Positions 8,886 through 18,826 of a stretch of 64,000 nt of DNA are shown here, piece by piece. Below the pieces are notes generated by a model. The model did no database searches and was not told the origin of the DNA. It saw nothing but the letters and a program-made list of their open reading frames with translations. Made by a program: the position numbers and the translations under genes. Within the stretch, counting starts at the first letter, position 1; the number at the start of each line of letters is the position of its first letter. The DNA is from Acidobacteriota bacterium (GTDB lineage: Bacteria > Acidobacteriota > Polarisedimenticolia > Polarisedimenticolales > Polarisedimenticolaceae), in assembly GCA_029861955.1 (NCBI GenBank), contig JAOTYK010000023.1, positions 1 through 64,000 of the forward strand, in the 5' to 3' direction.

Positions 8886-11672
8886 TCAGAAGTCGCGGTT
8901 CACGAGGACGTCGTGCGCCAGCATCCCGTCGGACTCGTTCAATACGATCTCCAGCGGCTTTTCCTTGACCTTCAATCGGAACGACTCCTCGGGGCTGTTG
9001 AGGATAATTCGACTGCCGTACTTCTCACCCTTGCGAGCCTCGACGACTAAGTCCACAACACCACGGTAGTGCGCGCCCTCGACGACATCCATCTCTCGCT
9101 GACTGCCAATGACAATGCGTTGCTTGACCGTTCCCTCGATCAACCACTCTCCGTCCTCGGCCTGTCGCACGTCGTAGTTCAGAGCGAACTGCGGAATCCC
9201 GACTCCCCGGATCCACTGATCAAAGAACCACTCCAGGTCAACGTTGTAGGCGTTGCCCTGGGGATCGAGGCCACCGAAGGCCTTCTCAGCCGCCAGCTGA
9301 ATGTCGCGGGTCACGATCTCGCGTTTTTCGGCCAACTCCAGGGAGAACTGCTTCAGAGCCGGGAAGAACTTCTCGTCGCCAAAAGTCTCCCGAAGCATGT
9401 GAAAGACCATCGGGCCCTTGCTGTAGAGCGCCGATTGGTATGAGCCGAAGCCGTCTTCACCGGGCCACATGGGGGTGGCTTCCTGGACGCTGGCCTTCAC
9501 GCGACTATCGAGGACGGTGGTCCGCCATTCGGCGACCTGCTGGTCGTAGGCTTTCTGCCCGTAGACCCGCTCCAGGTAGATTGCGGAGAAGTACTCGGCC
9601 AACGTTTCGACAAACCAGTAACTGCGGTCGTTCTTGTTGGAGACCGAAGAACCCCACCACTGATGGCCTACCTCGTGGGCGGTCACAGACTTTACGAACT
9701 TGGTTGTGCCGGTTCCTCCACCTCTCGCGGCCAGCATACCCTCACCGCGAAAGACCGGCGATCCGAGATAGATCAATGAACTCGGTGCCTGACCGTAGAG
9801 GGCCGGCGAGGGATCGTTGACCAGATTCAACTCACCGTACGGGTAGTCGACCCCGGAGATATCCTTGTAGATATCGATGGAGACGGCCGCCTGGGTAGCG
9901 ATCGGTCGCAACTGTTTCGTACGAATATCCCAGTCGGTCAGGCTGACCTCGTCCACATGGACGTTGACGGGGACCGTGGTGCCGTCGATCTTGCTGGCCT
10001 TATACTTGTCGCCCGTGTCATCCGAGAAGTACTTACCGAAGATGATGGACGGGAAGACGACGGGGCTCTCGGCGGACCAATGGCTGGTACGAACCCCGCC
10101 GCTAACGCTCTCTTCCATCTTTTGGCCGATACCAAGAATCTTGTACTGCGACGGTGTCCGAATCGTCAATTCGAACTCTTCGATGAAATCGCCGAAGCGA
10201 ACAAACGGCATCCAGCCAAATCGAGCCAGCTGGGAGAACGCGACGTTGTACTTGCGAATCGCGCGGGTGGCGAAGTCCATCGTTAGGTAGACGGTCTCCC
10301 CGGCCTTGACCGTCTCAGGAAAGATAACGAGGCCACCGAAGGCACCTGTCTTGATCCAGGTCATGTCCTTGCCATCCATCTGAACGGCGTTGACCTGAAG
10401 GCTGGGGCGCCTGAAGTTGGTGTCATCGCCACGCGGGGCGTTTGCAATGAAGAATTGAAGTTCGCGAAGATCGTCCTTGACGGTAACCCCGAACTCAATC
10501 TTCGCTTTGACCCACTCCGGATCATCAATACCTGCGTCTACCTCTCCCTTGACGCTGTAGATCTCGTACTCACGGTTGGCGATGTCGTCCCGTTGCTCGA
10601 GGTCGTAGGCCGAGGTGTTCTTTAGCGTCTCTTCGGTGTAATAGCCGAAGATCGAACCACGGATCGCCGCGGCGTCGATCTGGTCGCCCGTTATGACAAA
10701 AAACTGCACCTCGTATCCGTCAAGATTGTCGTACGCGATACCGACGCCATCGTCGTCGTTACGAAATGCGAGCGCGTTGTAGAAATGATGTGAATCGCGG
10801 TCGAGGCGTCTGAAACCGTGGAAGGGATTATCGTTAAATCTCTCGTTCCAGTCCTTGTTGAATTTGTCCACACGACGCTTCATTGCAGAATTCATGCTGG
10901 CGGGCTCGGTCTTGACGGACGACGACCGTGCCTCCGCGGCGATCCGCTCCAGCCCCTTGAACGATGACGTGAGGATTTCGTCGCAGGTCTCCCCATCACA
11001 CTGGAACGCCAAGAACTCCGGATCGAAGACCAACTCGACGCCGTGATCGCCTTCGAGAATCTCCTTCAGGGTGTGGTACTGGTGCGCGGGCTGGATGAGC
11101 TCTAAATGCTCGGGCAGCGTGTACTCGTACATGAGACTGTCGCTCGCGATGCCGACCTGATTAACCTCTTCGTTGAAGTAAAACTCACAAACGTGGCCAG
11201 GTCCCGACGACATCTTCATCCCCTCGCGATCGAACGCGAAGCTGCTGAACGGGTAGCAGCTGTACCCGCGCGAGCGGTAGAGGGCCGTATAGGTGTCCTC
11301 GATCAACTCCTCGCGGACCGACACCTTGGCGCTGCCCTCGACATCGAGGATCATCCGAATGCGTTCGGTCTGCATCGAAGTCTCGAACGCGGTATCGATC
11401 TGGACGGTCGCCGCATAGGTCGTGTCATCGACCTTCTCGAAACGGCTCGAGTAGGCACCACGCTTGAACCGCTTGCCTTGCGCGTTCTTCTGACCGACGG
11501 CTTCCTTGATTCGATCCTGCAGCTTGTAGGTGATGGCCGTCTTGAGTGGACCGGGAATCTCGGAGTCACCCGACTCGCCCGCGGCACGGGCCGGTGCGGG
11601 CAGCAGCATCACGGTCGCCAGAAGCGCGACCGCCGGCATCAAGGCTCCGAAGTTACGGATTGCATTCCTCAT
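8886..11672 (-). CDS. exported M1-family zinc metallopeptidase (aminopeptidase-like)
   Basis: The 928-aa protein has a clear signal peptide (about 1-30, ending ARA). The gluzincin site is HEVGH (666-670), and the third ligand Glu689 (WFVETLAEYF) sits at the HExxH-x18-E spacing of family M1. A classic GxMEN substrate motif is not evident; YLGSPVFRGEGML stands near its place, so exopeptidase specificity is unproven. The long N-terminal half (about 30-480) is unusual for simple aminopeptidases and probably holds extra beta domains. The ATG has GAGGAGAG upstream. It is separated from the FadJ-like gene by 117 bases containing a G/C-rich hairpin (11719-11741). Expected location: periplasm or outside the cell. 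Confidence 0.85.
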   Translation of the reverse strand: MRNAIRNFGALMPAVALLATVMLLPAPARAAGESGDSEIPGPLKTAITYKLQDRIKEAVGQKNAQGKRFKRGAYSSRFEKVDDTTYAATVQIDTAFETSMQTERIRMILDVEGSAKVSVREELIEDTYTALYRSRGYSCYPFSSFAFDREGMKMSSGPGHVCEFYFNEEVNQVGIASDSLMYEYTLPEHLELIQPAHQYHTLKEILEGDHGVELVFDPEFLAFQCDGETCDEILTSSFKGLERIAAEARSSSVKTEPASMNSAMKRRVDKFNKDWNERFNDNPFHGFRRLDRDSHHFYNALAFRNDDDGVGIAYDNLDGYEVQFFVITGDQIDAAAIRGSIFGYYTEETLKNTSAYDLEQRDDIANREYEIYSVKGEVDAGIDDPEWVKAKIEFGVTVKDDLRELQFFIANAPRGDDTNFRRPSLQVNAVQMDGKDMTWIKTGAFGGLVIFPETVKAGETVYLTMDFATRAIRKYNVAFSQLARFGWMPFVRFGDFIEEFELTIRTPSQYKILGIGQKMEESVSGGVRTSHWSAESPVVFPSIIFGKYFSDDTGDKYKASKIDGTTVPVNVHVDEVSLTDWDIRTKQLRPIATQAAVSIDIYKDISGVDYPYGELNLVNDPSPALYGQAPSSLIYLGSPVFRGEGMLAARGGGTGTTKFVKSVTAHEVGHQWWGSSVSNKNDRSYWFVETLAEYFSAIYLERVYGQKAYDQQVAEWRTTVLDSRVKASVQEATPMWPGEDGFGSYQSALYSKGPMVFHMLRETFGDEKFFPALKQFSLELAEKREIVTRDIQLAAEKAFGGLDPQGNAYNVDLEWFFDQWIRGVGIPQFALNYDVRQAEDGEWLIEGTVKQRIVIGSQREMDVVEGAHYRGVVDLVVEARKGEKYGSRIILNSPEESFRLKVKEKPLEIVLNESDGMLAHDVLVNRDF

Positions 11673-11789
11673 CCCGATCTCTCCTCATGGACTGGATATC
11701 TTCTTTTGACGATAGCGAACGGGGGGACACACGCCTCCCGTCAACTGATACGAACGATTCTAGCGCGGGTTCCGCTCGAGGGCTAAAGC

Positions 11790-13943
11790 CTAGGAATCCG
11801 AATAGAACCGGGTCTGCCCCCGCACCATCTCCTGGAGCGACGCGGCCGGGCGGAATCGCTCGCCGTGGGCGTCGGCCAGTCGAGAGAGGCGATCGGCGAC
11901 GATCGGGATTCCCACGGCGTCGGCGTGGCGCAGGAGGCCACCACGGAACGGCGGGAAACCCGTGCCCATCACCATGGCGACATCGAGATCCCGTGGCTCG
12001 CGGGCAACCCCCTCCTGCATGCAGAGGGCGGACTCGTTGACCATCGCCAGGACCATCCGCTCCTGGAGCGTCTCGGGAGGCAGCTCCATGACCGTGGGAG
12101 ATCCGGCCAGATCGTAGACCTCTCGATCCGGGACGGTTCGCTTGCCGGCTCGATAACGGTAGAAGCCCTTGCCGTTTTTCTGACCCAGCCGACCGGACGC
12201 CACCATACCGGCCAGCAGGCCATCGTCTTCACCCAGGCGACGACCGAACGCCTCCCGCAATACCTCTCCCACGTGCTGAGAGGTGTCGAGGCCGACCTGA
12301 TCCATCAGGGCGAAGGGTCCCATCGGCATGCCGAAAGCGGTCATCGCCTTGTCGGCTGCCTCGATCCGGACGCCCTCGCGAAGCATGCGTAGGGCCTCGA
12401 ACAGATAGAGCGTCAAGATCCGATTGACCAGGAAGCCGGGGCCGTCCTTGACCAACACCGGCACCTTGCCCAATCTACGAGCAAACGCGTGAGCGGTGGC
12501 GATAGCCTCCGGAGAACTGAAGGTACCCGCGATGACCTCGACGAGTGGCATCCGGTGTACGGGATTGAAGAAGTGCAGACCGACCACTCGCTCGGGACGT
12601 CGGGCGCTTGTCGCGATTTCGCTGATCGGGATCGAGGATGTATTGGTTGCGAAGACCGCCCGCTGGTTCAGCTGCTCTTCGACCGCGGCCAGTACCTGTC
12701 GCTTGATGTCGAGATTCTCGACGACGGCCTCGACGACCAGATCCACATGTCGGAGTCCCGTGTCGTCCGTCGTCGGCGCGATGAACGCCATCCGTTGCGA
12801 CATCTCGCGTGGCGTGATCCGGCGACGCTTCAACTGTTTTTTCCAGACACCGGAGGCGGTTTGCAGTGCCGTCAGGATCGCGTCGTAGCGGAGGTCTTTC
12901 AGGCGAACCGGTATCTCACGGTCGGCGATCAGCTGCGCGATCCCACCTCCCATGATGCCGGCGCCCACGACGGCCGCCCGATGGACCCGTTGCGGTACCG
13001 CTCGAACTCCCTCGAGGTCCCCCTTGATCGCCGTTTGCGATTTGAACAGCCAGATCAGATTCTTCGAGGTAGGGGTCGGGACCAGTTCCCCCACGATCCG
13101 CGCCTCGAGATCGAGGCCTTTCGGTAGCGGCTCGGTGATCGCCGCCTCGATCGCCTCGACGGCTCTGAACGGTGCCGGGTAGTTCCGCGGCTCGACGCGT
13201 GCTTTGGTCTTCTTGCGAGCCTGATCCAGGACATAGTTGCGTAGGGGGGTGATCCCCTCGACGGCCCGCTCGACCATCGGTCGACGCTTGCGATAACGGC
13301 CTTGAACGCGACTGACACCGTCGTTGATCGCCTGCTGGAGCAGTTTAAGACCCTCACGCTCGAGGTATTCGTCCGGAACCACCATGTCGACGAGACCGAT
13401 CTTTCGTGCACGACGGGCGTCCAGTTGCTTTCCGGTCATGATCACATCGAGGGCCGCCATCATGCCGACGAGACGCGGCAGTCGTTGGCAACCGCCAAAC
13501 CCGGGAATGATTCCGATCTTCACTTCGGGCAACCCGATCCGAGTCCTCCGCCCGCGACCCGCGATGCGAAAATCGCAGGCGAGGGCAAGTTCGGTGCCGC
13601 CGCCGACGCAGGCACCGCCGATCGCCGCCAATGTCGGTTTACCGAGATCGGCAATCCGTTGGAACACCGACTGCCCGAAGCGTGCCGCTTCCGCAGCCTT
13701 GTACGCGTCGCTCACCTGCGCGATCTGCTCCATGTCCATCCCGGCGATGAACATGCCGGGCTTCGAGCTGGCGAACATGACCGCGCGTACCTCGTCGCGG
13801 TTCTTCACGGCATCCAGGAGCTCGCCCAGAGCCTGGAGCAGCCCCTGGCTCAGCAGGTTGACCTTGGTCTCCGGCATCTCGAAAACCAGACGCAGGATGC
13901 CGTCCGCATCGAGCCGTTCGGAGACTCCGTAAGGTTCCAACAT
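11790..13943 (-). CDS. fadJ: fatty-acid oxidation multifunctional enzyme (enoyl-CoA hydratase / 3-hydroxyacyl-CoA dehydrogenase)
   Basis: A 717-aa beta-oxidation alpha subunit. The N-terminal crotonase domain (about 10-195) keeps both acid residues, Glu118 in GGTELALACDF and Glu140 in GLPEVKIGIIPGFGG. The central NAD-binding fold starts at GAGIMGGG (327-334), with the dehydrogenase signature near LHFFNPVHRMPLVEV and a C-terminal HCDH region. It hydrates enoyl-CoA and oxidises 3-hydroxyacyl-CoA. The frame opens 51 bases earlier, but ATG 13943 lies one base after the thiolase stop and fits the family start. With that thiolase it forms a FadJ/FadI-type pair; FadB versus FadJ is not resolved by eye. 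Confidence 0.9.
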   Translation of the reverse strand: MLEPYGVSERLDADGILRLVFEMPETKVNLLSQGLLQALGELLDAVKNRDEVRAVMFASSKPGMFIAGMDMEQIAQVSDAYKAAEAARFGQSVFQRIADLGKPTLAAIGGACVGGGTELALACDFRIAGRGRRTRIGLPEVKIGIIPGFGGCQRLPRLVGMMAALDVIMTGKQLDARRARKIGLVDMVVPDEYLEREGLKLLQQAINDGVSRVQGRYRKRRPMVERAVEGITPLRNYVLDQARKKTKARVEPRNYPAPFRAVEAIEAAITEPLPKGLDLEARIVGELVPTPTSKNLIWLFKSQTAIKGDLEGVRAVPQRVHRAAVVGAGIMGGGIAQLIADREIPVRLKDLRYDAILTALQTASGVWKKQLKRRRITPREMSQRMAFIAPTTDDTGLRHVDLVVEAVVENLDIKRQVLAAVEEQLNQRAVFATNTSSIPISEIATSARRPERVVGLHFFNPVHRMPLVEVIAGTFSSPEAIATAHAFARRLGKVPVLVKDGPGFLVNRILTLYLFEALRMLREGVRIEAADKAMTAFGMPMGPFALMDQVGLDTSQHVGEVLREAFGRRLGEDDGLLAGMVASGRLGQKNGKGFYRYRAGKRTVPDREVYDLAGSPTVMELPPETLQERMVLAMVNESALCMQEGVAREPRDLDVAMVMGTGFPPFRGGLLRHADAVGIPIVADRLSRLADAHGERFRPAASLQEMVRGQTRFYSDS

Positions 13944-13944
13944 G

Positions 13945-15246
13945 CTATGTGCCCCGCTCGAGTACGATCGAACCACCCTGGCCACCGCCGACACAGAGGG
14001 TCACCAGACCCAACGAGGCGTCACGCCGAGCCATCTCATTCAACATCGTCAGGACAAGTCGCCCGCCCGTCGCGCCGACGGGATGCCCGTAGGCGATCGC
14101 GCCACCATTGACGTTCAGACGTTCCGGGTCGATATGACCCAGGGGGCCAGTTCCCAGATGGGTCTCGCAGAAGGGTCTGGATGCCATCGCCTTGAGGCAA
14201 GCGAGGACCTGAACCGCGAAAGCCTCGTTGATCTCGACGAGGTCCATGCGATCCAGTGGAAGACCTCCGGCACGCTGAAGGGCGATCGGCGTCGAGAGAG
14301 CGGGGCCAAGTCCCATTCTCGCCGGGTCGCAACCTGCAAATGCCCAGGAACGAATCGTACCGAGAATCGGTGCACCGAGTTGTCGTGCGCGTGCCCGAGA
14401 CGCAAGGACGAGTGCCGCGGCGCCATCGGTAATCTGTGACGAATTCCCCGCAGTCACCGTTCCGAACTTTCGATCGAAAAACGGGCGCAGCTTGGCCAGC
14501 GCCTCGATGGTCTGGTTCTCGCGAATCCCGTTGTCTCGCTCGACCGCCTTCTTGAACCGGGGGCCGCATGGAACCGGAACGACCTCATGATCCATGAGGC
14601 CATTGGACCAGGCGGCCGTCGAGCGCTGATGACTGCGCAACGCAAACGCGTCCTGTTCACCACGTCCGATCTGGAATTCCCGGGCGAGGTTCTCGGCCGT
14701 CTGCCCCATGTTCAGGCCTGAAATCGGGTCGGTCAGCCCAAGCATCAACCCCACCAGGGGCTTGAAATGACGGGGTCGGAAGCGACCGAAGGCCGCCAAC
14801 TGTGCCAGGAGGCCTTTCGCACGGGATACCCCACCCCAGACCTGCTGGGCCTCCTGAGAGAACAGGAGCGGGATCTGTGACATCGACTCGACGGCACCGG
14901 CGACAACGATATTCGCGTGACCCGACTGGATCCGATAGGCCGCCTCGACGATTGATTCGAGACCTGAGGCGCAATTCCGATTGACGGTGAACGCCGGCAC
15001 GTGCTCCGGCACCTTCGCCATCAGCGAGATGACCCGGGCGATGTTCGCCGCATCCGCCGGGCCGGCGATATTTCCGACGACGACCTCATCGATCGTACGG
15101 GGATCGAGGTCTGCGCGCTCGATGGCCTCTCGGACGGCGATACGGCCGAGTTCGACCGCAGAGGTGCCTGCGAGCAGACTGCCGGCCTTGACGAACGGAG
15201 TCCGCACGCCGGAGATCACCACCACATCACGATCGGATGACAACAT
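13945..15246 (-). CDS. fadI: 3-ketoacyl-CoA thiolase (FadI/FadA type)
   Basis: A 433-aa thiolase. The acylated Cys is Cys92 in NRNCASGLESI, the His motif is AIAYGHPVGATGGRL, and the second Cys lies in TLCVGGGQGG. It cleaves 3-ketoacyl-CoA with CoA, the last step of beta-oxidation, and sits directly before the multifunctional alpha subunit. An in-frame TTG lies two codons earlier; I use ATG 15246. It follows the stop of the NtrC-type regulator by only two bases, so regulator, thiolase and FadJ form one tight operon. FadI and FadA naming cannot be separated here. Confidence 0.88.
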   Translation of the reverse strand: MLSSDRDVVVISGVRTPFVKAGSLLAGTSAVELGRIAVREAIERADLDPRTIDEVVVGNIAGPADAANIARVISLMAKVPEHVPAFTVNRNCASGLESIVEAAYRIQSGHANIVVAGAVESMSQIPLLFSQEAQQVWGGVSRAKGLLAQLAAFGRFRPRHFKPLVGLMLGLTDPISGLNMGQTAENLAREFQIGRGEQDAFALRSHQRSTAAWSNGLMDHEVVPVPCGPRFKKAVERDNGIRENQTIEALAKLRPFFDRKFGTVTAGNSSQITDGAAALVLASRARARQLGAPILGTIRSWAFAGCDPARMGLGPALSTPIALQRAGGLPLDRMDLVEINEAFAVQVLACLKAMASRPFCETHLGTGPLGHIDPERLNVNGGAIAYGHPVGATGGRLVLTMLNEMARRDASLGLVTLCVGGGQGGSIVLERGT

Positions 15247-15248
15247 GG

Positions 15249-16664
15249 TCAAGCGTCTTCCTTCGCGCCGTCTGCTTCACGGCTGATGCCGTAGGATTCG
15301 AGTTTCTTATACAGGTTGGAACGGGGAGTCGAGATCGCCTTGGCCGTCCCGGCGATATTCCACTGATTGGCGCGAAGCTTGTCCACGAGAAACGCCCTCT
15401 CCGCCGAGTCCTTGAACTCCTGCAACGTCGAATCCCGATACGAGACCGGCAGGTAGTCTCCTGTCGATGCCGAAGCCGACTCTCCCAACGCCATCCCCAG
15501 CCCCGCGGGCAAGTCCGCAACCTCGACCGGGTCTCCGGTCGTCATGATAATCAATCGCTCGATAGCATTGCGCAACTCGCGAACGTTGCCCATCCACGGA
15601 AGTCGAGAAAGCTCTCGCAACACTTCGGGCGAAAACCGACGCGGGCGATAATTATTTTCCCTGCAATACTGCGCCGCGAGATGCTCGACAAGCAGTGGAA
15701 CATCTTCCGCGCGTTCCCGCAACGGTGGTAGCTCGAGTGGAATCACGTTGAGACGGAAGTAGAGGTCCTCGCGGAACTTCTCCTCGCGGATCTCCGTCAG
15801 GAGGTCCTTGTTGGTGGCGGCCACCACCCGAACGTCGACGGTGACCGTCTTCGCTGCCCCAACCTGCTCGATGTCGCCATCCTGCAATACGCGTAGGACC
15901 TTGGCCTGGGTCTTGAGGCTCATGTCACCAATCTCATCGAGGAAGATCGTGCCTCCCTGTGCGCGAACGAACTTCCCGACCTGATCCTTCACGGCGCCGG
16001 TAAACGACCCCTTCACGTGGCCAAACAGCTCCGATTCGATCAACTCCTCGGGAATCGCGGCGCAGTTGACCTGAACGAACGGTTTGTCGGCACGGTCGCC
16101 GTTTCGATGAATTGCGCGGGCCACGAGCTCCTTACCGGTCCCGGACTCGCCGGTGATCAACACGGAGGCCCGGGTCGGCGCGATCTTGGCAACCGACTGT
16201 CGGATCCTGTCCAGGGCCTCGGACTCGCCGACCAGCTGGAAGCGCTCCTCGTACTCGAGTTCGAACTCGCGAACCTGACGGGTCAGCCGACCATGCTCCA
16301 GCGCGTTGCGAAGCACCAGCAAGACTCGCTCGCGCTCCAGGGGCTTCTCCATGAAGTCGAATGCGCCAAGACGCGTCGCCTCCACCGCGGTACTGATCGT
16401 GCCGTGGCCCGAGATCATGACGACCGGCGTCTGCGGCCTGGTCTCGCGGAGACGTGCAAGAACCTCGAGGCCATCCATCCGCGGCATCTTGATGTCCAGG
16501 AGGACGGCGTCCGGATGGTCGTGCTCGACGCGTTCGAGGGCCTCGGGGCCCGTGGCGGCCTCGAGCATGGTCATCTTCTCGTATTCGAGGATCATCCGAA
16601 GCGATGAGCGGATGTCCTCCTCATCGTCGGCTACGAGAATGCGCGGTGCGACAGGTTGGCTCAT
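15249..16664 (-). CDS. NtrC-family sigma54-dependent response regulator
   Basis: The 471-aa protein has the full NtrC plan. A receiver (about 7-120) has phosphoacceptor Asp57 (VLLDIKMP), Ser/Thr in VVMISGHG and Lys in MEKPL. An AAA+ domain (about 140-375) has GESGTGKE (172-179), GSFTGA (219-224, variant of the sigma54-contact GAFTGA loop) and FLDEIGDM. A C-terminal HTH contains WNIAGTAKAISTPRSNLYKK. It activates sigma54 promoters when phosphorylated. The next two genes encode thiolase and FadJ, spaced by 2 and 1 bases. This recalls AtoC, which controls a thiolase operon in E. coli, but targets here are unknown. No kinase gene is adjacent; the nearest is at 22296. Confidence 0.92.
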   Translation of the reverse strand: MSQPVAPRILVADDEEDIRSSLRMILEYEKMTMLEAATGPEALERVEHDHPDAVLLDIKMPRMDGLEVLARLRETRPQTPVVMISGHGTISTAVEATRLGAFDFMEKPLERERVLLVLRNALEHGRLTRQVREFELEYEERFQLVGESEALDRIRQSVAKIAPTRASVLITGESGTGKELVARAIHRNGDRADKPFVQVNCAAIPEELIESELFGHVKGSFTGAVKDQVGKFVRAQGGTIFLDEIGDMSLKTQAKVLRVLQDGDIEQVGAAKTVTVDVRVVAATNKDLLTEIREEKFREDLYFRLNVIPLELPPLRERAEDVPLLVEHLAAQYCRENNYRPRRFSPEVLRELSRLPWMGNVRELRNAIERLIIMTTGDPVEVADLPAGLGMALGESASASTGDYLPVSYRDSTLQEFKDSAERAFLVDKLRANQWNIAGTAKAISTPRSNLYKKLESYGISREADGAKEDA

Positions 16665-16741
16665 CGACGGAAGTTTTTAGGTTGCAATGCACCTGCAGGA
16701 TAACACAGGGCAACACACCTGTTGGCTCTCTCGACGGGACG

Positions 16742-18265
16742 TCAGTCGGGAACCCGCAGGAAGATCGAAAACCCGCTGCCGTTGACAACGGCCCCGAGAC
16801 GGATCGATGTGCCCGGCTCCAGACTCTCTGCGATCGCCTGCCATTCCTCGACGCTATCGACCTGGGTCCCGTTGATCGAAATGATGACCATCCCGCGACG
16901 CAGTCCCTTCTCGAAGGCCTGCGAATCCACCTCGACACGCGAAACCGTGACGCCGGACACGCCCCCGTCCCGCAGCTCGTCCTTAAGATCACGAACCGCG
17001 AAGCCCAGACCCTCGAATTCGCGCTCCGGCTCGGCACGACGCGGCTCGGGACGCCGGTTGTTACCCGCGCGCAGACCCTCGTCACGATCCGCCAGACGGA
17101 CCTCGAGCTTCCGCAACTTGCCGTCTCGAAGAACGTCGAGCTTCACCGTCTCGTCGGGGCGAATCGATGAGATCTGCCAGATCAGGTCGGAGTTGTCCCT
17201 GATGCTCACTCCGTTGACCTTGCGTACGATGTCGTCACGCCTGAGACCTGCGTCATCGGCGGGTCCGTTCTCGACGACTTCGTCGATCAGGACCCCTTCG
17301 GCCGTGTCCAGGTCGAAGTAATCCACGACCTCCTCGGTGATCCCCTCGGCCGCCATTCGGATGCCGATGTAACCCCTTCGGACCTCGCCGTACTCTCGAA
17401 GCTGATCGATGACCAGCCGCACATGATTGATGGGGAGTGCGAACCCGATGCCTTCGGCAAAGTTCGAGCGACGAATCGCCGTATTGATTCCAATGACGTT
17501 TCCGGCACCATCCAGCAGCGGGCCACCGGAGTTGCCGAAGTTGATCGCGGCGTCGGTTTGGATAAACCGCGCGACGCCCTCGTCGGTGCCACTGATCGGC
17601 ACGCGTCGTCCCTTTGCGCTGACCACGCCTGCGGTCACCGTGTGTTCGAAGTCGAGCGGATTGCCGATGGCGAGAACCCACTCACCGACTCGCATCGCGT
17701 CTGAGTCCCCGAGGGGCAAGGTCGGCAGGTAATGGTCCCCGGCGTCGATCTTGAGCAGGGCCAGGTCGATCGACGGATCGGAGCCCACGACCTCGGCGTC
17801 ATACGCGCGTCCGTTCTCGAGGGAGACCCGAATGCGGGCGCTGTTCTGAATCACGTGGTGATTGGTCAATACGTAGCCGTCGGTCGAGATGATGAATCCC
17901 GAACCCTCACCGATGCTGGGTTCCGCATCCCCTTCGGGGGTGGGCTGACTGAAGAAGCGACGAAGAAACTCCTCGGGGTCGCCGCGACCGTGGGGGTTTT
18001 CCTCGTCCCCATTCAGTTCCGTCCGTTCGTTGACCCGAGTCGTGGTGACCCCGACGACCGCCGGGATGGATCGCTCTACGACGTCCGCGAAGTCCGGGCC
18101 GGCAACCTTGCCGGTATTCGCAGGGGCCAGCTGAATCGGTTGGTGACTCGGGGCGGCATGGGCCACCGGCGGTGCGTTCAACTTCCCACCGACGATCACA
18201 CCGAACACGATGCTGATCCCGATGACCAGGAGAAGTGAAAGAAATCCGAGGGAGCCCTTGTTCAT
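16742..18265 (-). CDS. degQ: DegQ/HtrA-type periplasmic serine protease with two PDZ domains
   Basis: A 507-aa protease/chaperone of the HtrA family with a signal-anchor segment (about 8-28). The catalytic triad is His137 (TNHHVI), Asp167 (SIDLALLKI) and Ser246 (GNSGGPLL). Two PDZ domains follow (about 300-385 and 410-505), the first with the RRGYIGIRM entry typical of DegQ/DegP. It degrades misfolded envelope proteins. The frame opens 96 bases earlier, but ATG 18265 has GGAGGT upstream. It sits between a lone receiver and an NtrC-type regulator. Whether it is stress-induced cannot be seen; the context suggests envelope-stress control. Confidence 0.93.
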   Translation of the reverse strand: MNKGSLGFLSLLLVIGISIVFGVIVGGKLNAPPVAHAAPSHQPIQLAPANTGKVAGPDFADVVERSIPAVVGVTTTRVNERTELNGDEENPHGRGDPEEFLRRFFSQPTPEGDAEPSIGEGSGFIISTDGYVLTNHHVIQNSARIRVSLENGRAYDAEVVGSDPSIDLALLKIDAGDHYLPTLPLGDSDAMRVGEWVLAIGNPLDFEHTVTAGVVSAKGRRVPISGTDEGVARFIQTDAAINFGNSGGPLLDGAGNVIGINTAIRRSNFAEGIGFALPINHVRLVIDQLREYGEVRRGYIGIRMAAEGITEEVVDYFDLDTAEGVLIDEVVENGPADDAGLRRDDIVRKVNGVSIRDNSDLIWQISSIRPDETVKLDVLRDGKLRKLEVRLADRDEGLRAGNNRRPEPRRAEPEREFEGLGFAVRDLKDELRDGGVSGVTVSRVEVDSQAFEKGLRRGMVIISINGTQVDSVEEWQAIAESLEPGTSIRLGAVVNGSGFSIFLRVPD

Positions 18266-18284
18266 CGTCCCGACCTCCGCGCCC

Positions 18285-18701
18285 CTAACTAACCTGATCC
18301 GTTCTCGTCTCAGCGGGCGGTGGCAACAGTTCTGCAACTTTCGACCGCAACGTACAGACATCGACCGGCTTATCCAATACTACATCTACGGAAAGCACGG
18401 CCGCACGTTCGCGCACATCTTCATTAAGGAATGCGGAGATGAGGATGCAGCGTGCCCGACACCCCAGATTCCGCAGTTCGGCCAGCAGCGTCAGTCCGTC
18501 GATGGCCGGCATCTTGTAATCCAGCAGCAGAAGGTCGGCCTTGACTCCCCGATCGGCCTCGCCAAGTAATCGCCGCGGGTCGTCGTAGTAGTGCGCCTCG
18601 TAGCCGGCGCGGCGAAGGACCCGTCGATAGGTGGCCAACACCGACGGATCGTCGTCGACGACCAGCACCCGACCCACGGAATTCCGCACGCTACCCATCA
18701 T
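18285..18701 (-). CDS. single-domain receiver (CheY-like) protein
   Basis: A 138-aa protein consisting of one receiver domain. It has the acidic cluster in VLVVDDDPS, phosphoacceptor Asp in DLLLLDYKMP, a Ser at the switch position (CILISAF) and Lys in LDKPV. There is no output domain, only a short Pro-rich tail (LLPPPAETRT). It starts MM at 18701 and ends 19 bases before degQ. Such stand-alone receivers usually relay phosphate or bind a partner; its partner may be the kinase at 22296, by proximity only. Confidence 0.8.
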   Translation of the reverse strand: MMGSVRNSVGRVLVVDDDPSVLATYRRVLRRAGYEAHYYDDPRRLLGEADRGVKADLLLLDYKMPAIDGLTLLAELRNLGCRARCILISAFLNEDVRERAAVLSVDVVLDKPVDVCTLRSKVAELLPPPAETRTDQVS

Positions 18702-18826
18702 TCCCTACCAAAGAGCAAATCGCGTGCCGACGCGCCCGAGACGATAGGCCCCCAGAAAGGCGAATCGGGGTCTCCGATCCACCGTCATCGTGACGGGCTG
18801 CGTCAAACTGACGCGGAATCGCGGGG

